DNA of 8,659 nucleotides from NCBI GenBank assembly GCA_946186175.1, contig CAMHMG010000125.1, forward strand, positions 1 through 8,659, in the 5' to 3' direction. Each line of letters starts with the position of its first letter. Within the stretch, counting starts at the first letter, position 1. Under the pieces are notes generated by a model. It ran no database searches. It was not told the origin of the DNA and was given only the letters and a program-made list of their open reading frames with translations. Positions 5,689 through 8,659 of this stretch are shown one piece after another. The position numbers were made by a program, and so were the translations under genes. Origin of the DNA: an uncultured Clostridia bacterium. GTDB lineage: Bacteria > Bacillota > Clostridia > Lachnospirales > Lachnospiraceae.

Positions 5689-7197
5689 CTACTCTTCGGG
5701 ATGATAATTGTCAACAACGGAAGGTTCAGGTATCGCTCTTTTGGTTGAATTGACAAAATTTCTTACCTCAGTCATAGCATTATTGATAGGAATATTGGTT
5801 CCTGCTCCGGCAACACATCCTCCGGGGCATGCCATCCCCTCAATAAGACAACCGTTTTTCTTACCGGCTTTTGCAAGCATTAACATCTTTCTGCATTCAT
5901 CAAGACCTTCAGCATGTTCAATTTTAACCTCAGTTCCGGGATAGTATTCATTAATACATGCCTCTATCGCTTTGGCAACTCCGCCGGCAACAGCATATCC
6001 TCTTCCGGCTCCGGTAGCATCCTCCATAGGTTCTCCGACCTTAAAATCATCAAACTCTATATCTCTTGCAACAAACATTGCATCAAGTTCTTCAAAAGTG
6101 ATAACAAAATCTACATCACTTCTTACTGTTCTTCTCATAGCCTCTAATTTTTTTGCTGCGCACGGGCCTATGAATACGACTGCAGAATCAGGATGTTCTT
6201 TTTTGATCATTCTAGCAGTAGCAACCATCGGAGTCAATGCATTCGATATTTTATCAATTGTTTCAGGAAAATGCTTCTTAGACAGCATTGCCCATGACGG
6301 ACAACAGGAAGTCAGTAAAAACGGAAGTTCTCCCGTAGTCACTTCTTTGACATAGTGTTCTGCCTCTGTCATACAACCCATATCGGCGCCAACTGCGACT
6401 TCATATACGTCCTTAAATCCGAGTTTTAAAAGTGCAGCTTTAATCTTATCGGGAGTTGCAAATTTGCCAAACTGTCCTACAAATGCAGGCGCAAGTGCTG
6501 CATATATGTCACGTCCCGAACGAAGTGCCCGTATCAATTGGAATATCTGTGATTTATCGGCTATAGCTCCAAACGGACAGTTAACCATACACATTCCACA
6601 GGAAACACATTTACTCTCATCTATCTTAGCACGCCCAAGATCATCACTTATTATCGCATTAGCTCCACAAGCATCTGCACACGGTCTCCTTTTATAAGAG
6701 ATTGCATCATACGGACAATTGGACTTACATCTTCCGCACTTGATACAAATATTCTTATCAATCACAGACTTACCGTTTTCCATATGTATAGCATTCACCG
6801 GGCACACCTCCATGCAAGGATGTGCCACGCAGCCCATACACTGATTGCTCACTTCATATACATTATGCTCACACGCATTACATGCTGCAGGAATGACCTG
6901 CATAAGAGGGGGCTCATAATATTTTTCATCTATATTACTTTCTTCCACTCCCTGTGTGACATGAACAGGTTTGTCCTCGGGGCGCAAAGACATTCCCATT
7001 GCAAGTCTTATTCTTTCACTCGTTATAGCTCGTTCTCTGTAAATACTCTCAAGATACTGCGGAGTATCTCCGGGAGTAATCTTATATGGAATTGCTTCAA
7101 TATCATCAATAATGTTTTCTGAGTTATATGCCAGGTTAGCAACCTCAGTGAATACCTGCTTTCTGATTCTTTTGACATTAGTTATGATATTTCTCAC
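5689..7197 (-). CDS. Ferredoxin-type [FeFe] hydrogenase, group B-like
   Basis: Catalyses 2H+ + 2e- to and from H2; in a fermenter it would dispose of electrons from reduced ferredoxin. The N-terminal part (about 106-207) holds exactly 16 cysteines, enough for four [4Fe-4S] clusters: C106, 109, 120, 123, 128, 132, 151, 154, 157, 161, 173, 177, 197, 200, 203 and 207. The H-cluster domain (about 230-470) has L1 TSCCPSW (297-302; proton-relay C298, ligand C299), L2 GPCAAKKLE (ligand C346) and L3 EGMACPGGCVAGAG (ligands C457 and C461). L2 has Gly where group A enzymes have Met (MPC), and L3 ends GAG rather than GGG. Both changes fit group B enzymes such as C. pasteurianum CpIII. There are no PAS or NADH-binding domains. 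The start is GTG, supported by AAAGGAG (7207-7213). Maturases are not in the window. Confidence 0.93.
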   Translation of the reverse strand: MRNIITNVKRIRKQVFTEVANLAYNSENIIDDIEAIPYKITPGDTPQYLESIYRERAITSERIRLAMGMSLRPEDKPVHVTQGVEESNIDEKYYEPPLMQVIPAACNACEHNVYEVSNQCMGCVAHPCMEVCPVNAIHMENGKSVIDKNICIKCGRCKSNCPYDAISYKRRPCADACGANAIISDDLGRAKIDESKCVSCGMCMVNCPFGAIADKSQIFQLIRALRSGRDIYAALAPAFVGQFGKFATPDKIKAALLKLGFKDVYEVAVGADMGCMTEAEHYVKEVTTGELPFLLTSCCPSWAMLSKKHFPETIDKISNALTPMVATARMIKKEHPDSAVVFIGPCAAKKLEAMRRTVRSDVDFVITFEELDAMFVARDIEFDDFKVGEPMEDATGAGRGYAVAGGVAKAIEACINEYYPGTEVKIEHAEGLDECRKMLMLAKAGKKNGCLIEGMACPGGCVAGAGTNIPINNAMTEVRNFVNSTKRAIPEPSVVDNYHPEE

Positions 7198-7234
7198 TTC
7201 TACTATCTCCTTTACTATGTATAAAAATTACTTC

Positions 7235-7277
7235 GTGATTATTCAGGTAGAATCTCGCATTCACTGCGAAATTCGTA
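7235..7277 (+). repeat. Partial structured repeat, copy C (hairpin 1 only)
   Basis: Matches element positions 8-43 of copy B closely: TTCAGGTAG, hairpin arms GAATCTCGCA and TGCGAAATTC, loop TTCAC, then GTA. Similarity may extend back to element position 1 at 7235. The hairpin (7250-7274) is intact except for one C-A mismatch. Nothing after position 43 is recognisable. It lies in the 99-bp gap between the LTA-synthase-like gene and the hydrogenase gene, opposite in orientation to both. Because it is nearly palindromic, either strand's transcript would fold. No strong hydrogenase promoter was found in the same gap. Confidence 0.7.
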
Positions 7278-7296
7278 TAACAATACATAATATACA

Positions 7297-8659
7297 TTAC
7301 TTCTTATATTCAAAGAATGAATTCCTGTTTTTCACATCAAAAAGATGATTATATACTATCATGTTGTATTTTTTAACAGTTTCATAATACGGCGATTTTG
7401 TATCATTAATATTGTAATAATTACCATCATTACCGATATATCCGTTTCCCGTAATTACCGGAATACTTTCATACATATCCATAAGGAACTTATTATATCC
7501 CGTCATATTAAGTCCTGCTTCTTTTAACATCAATGAATGAAGGTAATTGACACTTATCTTATCATAATAGCCTTCTTCAATATCATAGTTGGCCCATATA
7601 AAAAACGGGGTCTTATACAATTCCATACTCTCAAGACCTGACATCTTATCAAGTTTTTTGCCTGTCAGATTCTCATAAAACTTATCGGAAATGCCCGGTT
7701 CATGATCACCAAACATAACGATTATTGTAGGTTCTTTAACTTTTTCAAAATATTTAATTAATTCTTTAAGTGCACTGTCTGATAAATGTATAAGATTAAG
7801 ATATCTTTCCGCATCGTCATTCTTCTTTTCCTCTGTAGTTATTTTGATTGTTTTGGGCAAATTGTCAAAATCCATATCATAACTGCTATGATTCTGCATA
7901 GTCACATTGAAAATATAAAATGGCGCATCAGAACTTGCTTTACATTTCTCATATTCCTCGATAATCTTGTCAAAGTCTGATTTATCAGATATAAATTCAC
8001 GAACATATTGAGGATTATCAAAGCTGGTCATATCCAAAAACTTAGAAAATCCAAAATTATTATAAACACTAATTCGATTGTATCCCGAACCATAGAAAGG
8101 ATGGAGTGCAAGATTACCCTGATAACCGTTAAGGATAAGATTACCGGTAAGCGATGGCATATACTCTTTGATATATAACTGATACGGTGTAGAATTCTCC
8201 GGAAGAAAAGCTTTGGTATCTCCTGTCAAAAACTCATACTCGCTATTGGCGGTCTGTCCTCCAAATACCGAAACATAAGCAAATCCCTTAACGGTATTAT
8301 CCTTCATACTCTTATAGAACGGCATCACCTCTTCATTAGTTTCAAAATCGCCCACCGCCTGAAGATCGGCAAACGCCTCATTCATGATAACAATTACATT
8401 AGGTTTATTTTCAACACTAATATCATTTACTGAATCCGAAGGATAATCTTTTGCAATTTCAGCAACTTTTTTGGGGGAATACTCATCAGGCTTATTGAGC
8501 ATGCATAATTTCATACTTTTAGTAAATGTCAACAATCCACCATTTTTGGTATAACTCTTTGTAGGTCTGAATGTATTAAACTCAATATATTTTTCCTGAA
8601 GATAATCTGTTTGAATTGTAAGATGAAACATAAAACTAAAGAACCCGATATATAAAACC
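7297..8659 (-). CDS. LTA synthase family sulfatase-fold protein, 5' end beyond the window
   Basis: Alkaline-phosphatase-fold enzyme of the lipoteichoic acid synthase type, which moves glycerol-phosphate (or a related group) at the outer membrane face. Numbered from the internal ATG at 8631, metal and catalytic residues are visible: E85 in VIMNEAF, nucleophile T127 in GGQTANSEYEFLTG, H177 in LALHPFY, H247 in TMQNHSSYD, and D309-H310 in MFGDHEPG. They correspond to E255, T300, D475 and H476 of S. aureus LtaS. The frame stays open upstream of that ATG to the window edge and encodes VLYIGFFSF, the end of a TM helix, and no ribosome binding site precedes the ATG. The true start and the multi-pass membrane domain therefore lie to the right. 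The C-terminal stretch after the catalytic domain, with NGYIGNDGNYY, is typical of Lachnospiraceae members. The exact polymer made is unknown. Confidence 0.9.
   Translation of the reverse strand, partial: VLYIGFFSFMFHLTIQTDYLQEKYIEFNTFRPTKSYTKNGGLLTFTKSMKLCMLNKPDEYSPKKVAEIAKDYPSDSVNDISVENKPNVIVIMNEAFADLQAVGDFETNEEVMPFYKSMKDNTVKGFAYVSVFGGQTANSEYEFLTGDTKAFLPENSTPYQLYIKEYMPSLTGNLILNGYQGNLALHPFYGSGYNRISVYNNFGFSKFLDMTSFDNPQYVREFISDKSDFDKIIEEYEKCKASSDAPFYIFNVTMQNHSSYDMDFDNLPKTIKITTEEKKNDDAERYLNLIHLSDSALKELIKYFEKVKEPTIIVMFGDHEPGISDKFYENLTGKKLDKMSGLESMELYKTPFFIWANYDIEEGYYDKISVNYLHSLMLKEAGLNMTGYNKFLMDMYESIPVITGNGYIGNDGNYYNINDTKSPYYETVKKYNMIVYNHLFDVKNRNSFFEYKK

Noticed and set aside
5565..5756. 63-codon minus-strand ORF across repeat copy B and the end of the hydrogenase gene
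   Set aside because: It overlaps the hydrogenase in another frame, has no ribosome binding site, and its reading across the element is not kept in copy A.
5972..6355. 127-codon plus-strand ORF and other plus-strand ORFs over the hydrogenase gene
   Set aside because: They are antisense shadows of a well-supported gene, with low-complexity composition and no ribosome binding sites.
7112..7348. 78-codon plus-strand ORF that shares the residues VESRIHCEIR with the ORF across copy B
   Set aside because: The shared residues come from the non-coding repeat being read by chance; the rest overlaps real genes on the other strand and no ribosome binding site is present.
8629..8631. ATG at 8631 as the true start of the LTA-synthase-like gene
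   Set aside because: The frame is open upstream to the window edge and encodes a membrane segment, and no ribosome binding site precedes this ATG, so it is internal.

Overview
The window looks like chromosomal DNA from an anaerobic, probably motile, low-GC Firmicute, most likely Lachnospiraceae; the genus is not resolved. The basis is AT-rich sequence with strong GGAGG-type ribosome binding sites, a CheX chemotaxis phosphatase, an EpsC-type serine acetyltransferase, a YdiF-like ABC-F ATPase, an NADP isocitrate dehydrogenase of the eukaryote-like subfamily, a ferredoxin-type [FeFe] hydrogenase, and an LTA-synthase-family sulfatase with the C-terminal extension common in this family. There are no phage or insertion-sequence genes, CRISPR arrays, tRNAs or rRNAs.

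Layout: cheX (102-578, minus) and cysE (800-1753, plus) diverge from a shared AT-rich intergenic region with a good sigma-A promoter for cheX. The ABC-F gene (1977-3881, plus) follows cysE after 223 bp that contain a structured repeat (copy A). ABC-F converges on icd (4061-5269, minus), and a strong bidirectional terminator (3961-4011) lies between them. Upstream of icd, 28 bp away on the same strand, is a 48-codon single-TM protein (5298-5444) with its own ribosome binding site and a plausible promoter, so the two probably form a small operon. Then come repeat copy B (5546-5681), the [FeFe] hydrogenase (5689-7197, minus, GTG start), a fragment of the repeat (copy C, 7235-7277), and the 3' part of an LTA-synthase-like gene that runs off the right edge (7297-8659, minus).

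The protein genes are mostly housekeeping or fermentative: cysteine precursor synthesis, 2-oxoglutarate/NADPH supply, hydrogen metabolism, ribosome-associated ATPase and cell envelope. They do not form one pathway. The most interesting item is non-coding. Two copies of exactly 136 bp, 3.6 kb apart and in opposite orientation, align without gaps at 112/136 identity. They share invariant blocks and hairpins whose stems are kept by compensatory base changes. A third, partial copy holds only the first hairpin. This looks like a dispersed structured RNA or mobile RNA-like element; I do not recognise it as a known family. The small membrane ORF upstream of icd and the variant H-cluster motifs of the hydrogenase (GPCAAKK and GGCVAGAG) are secondary points of interest.
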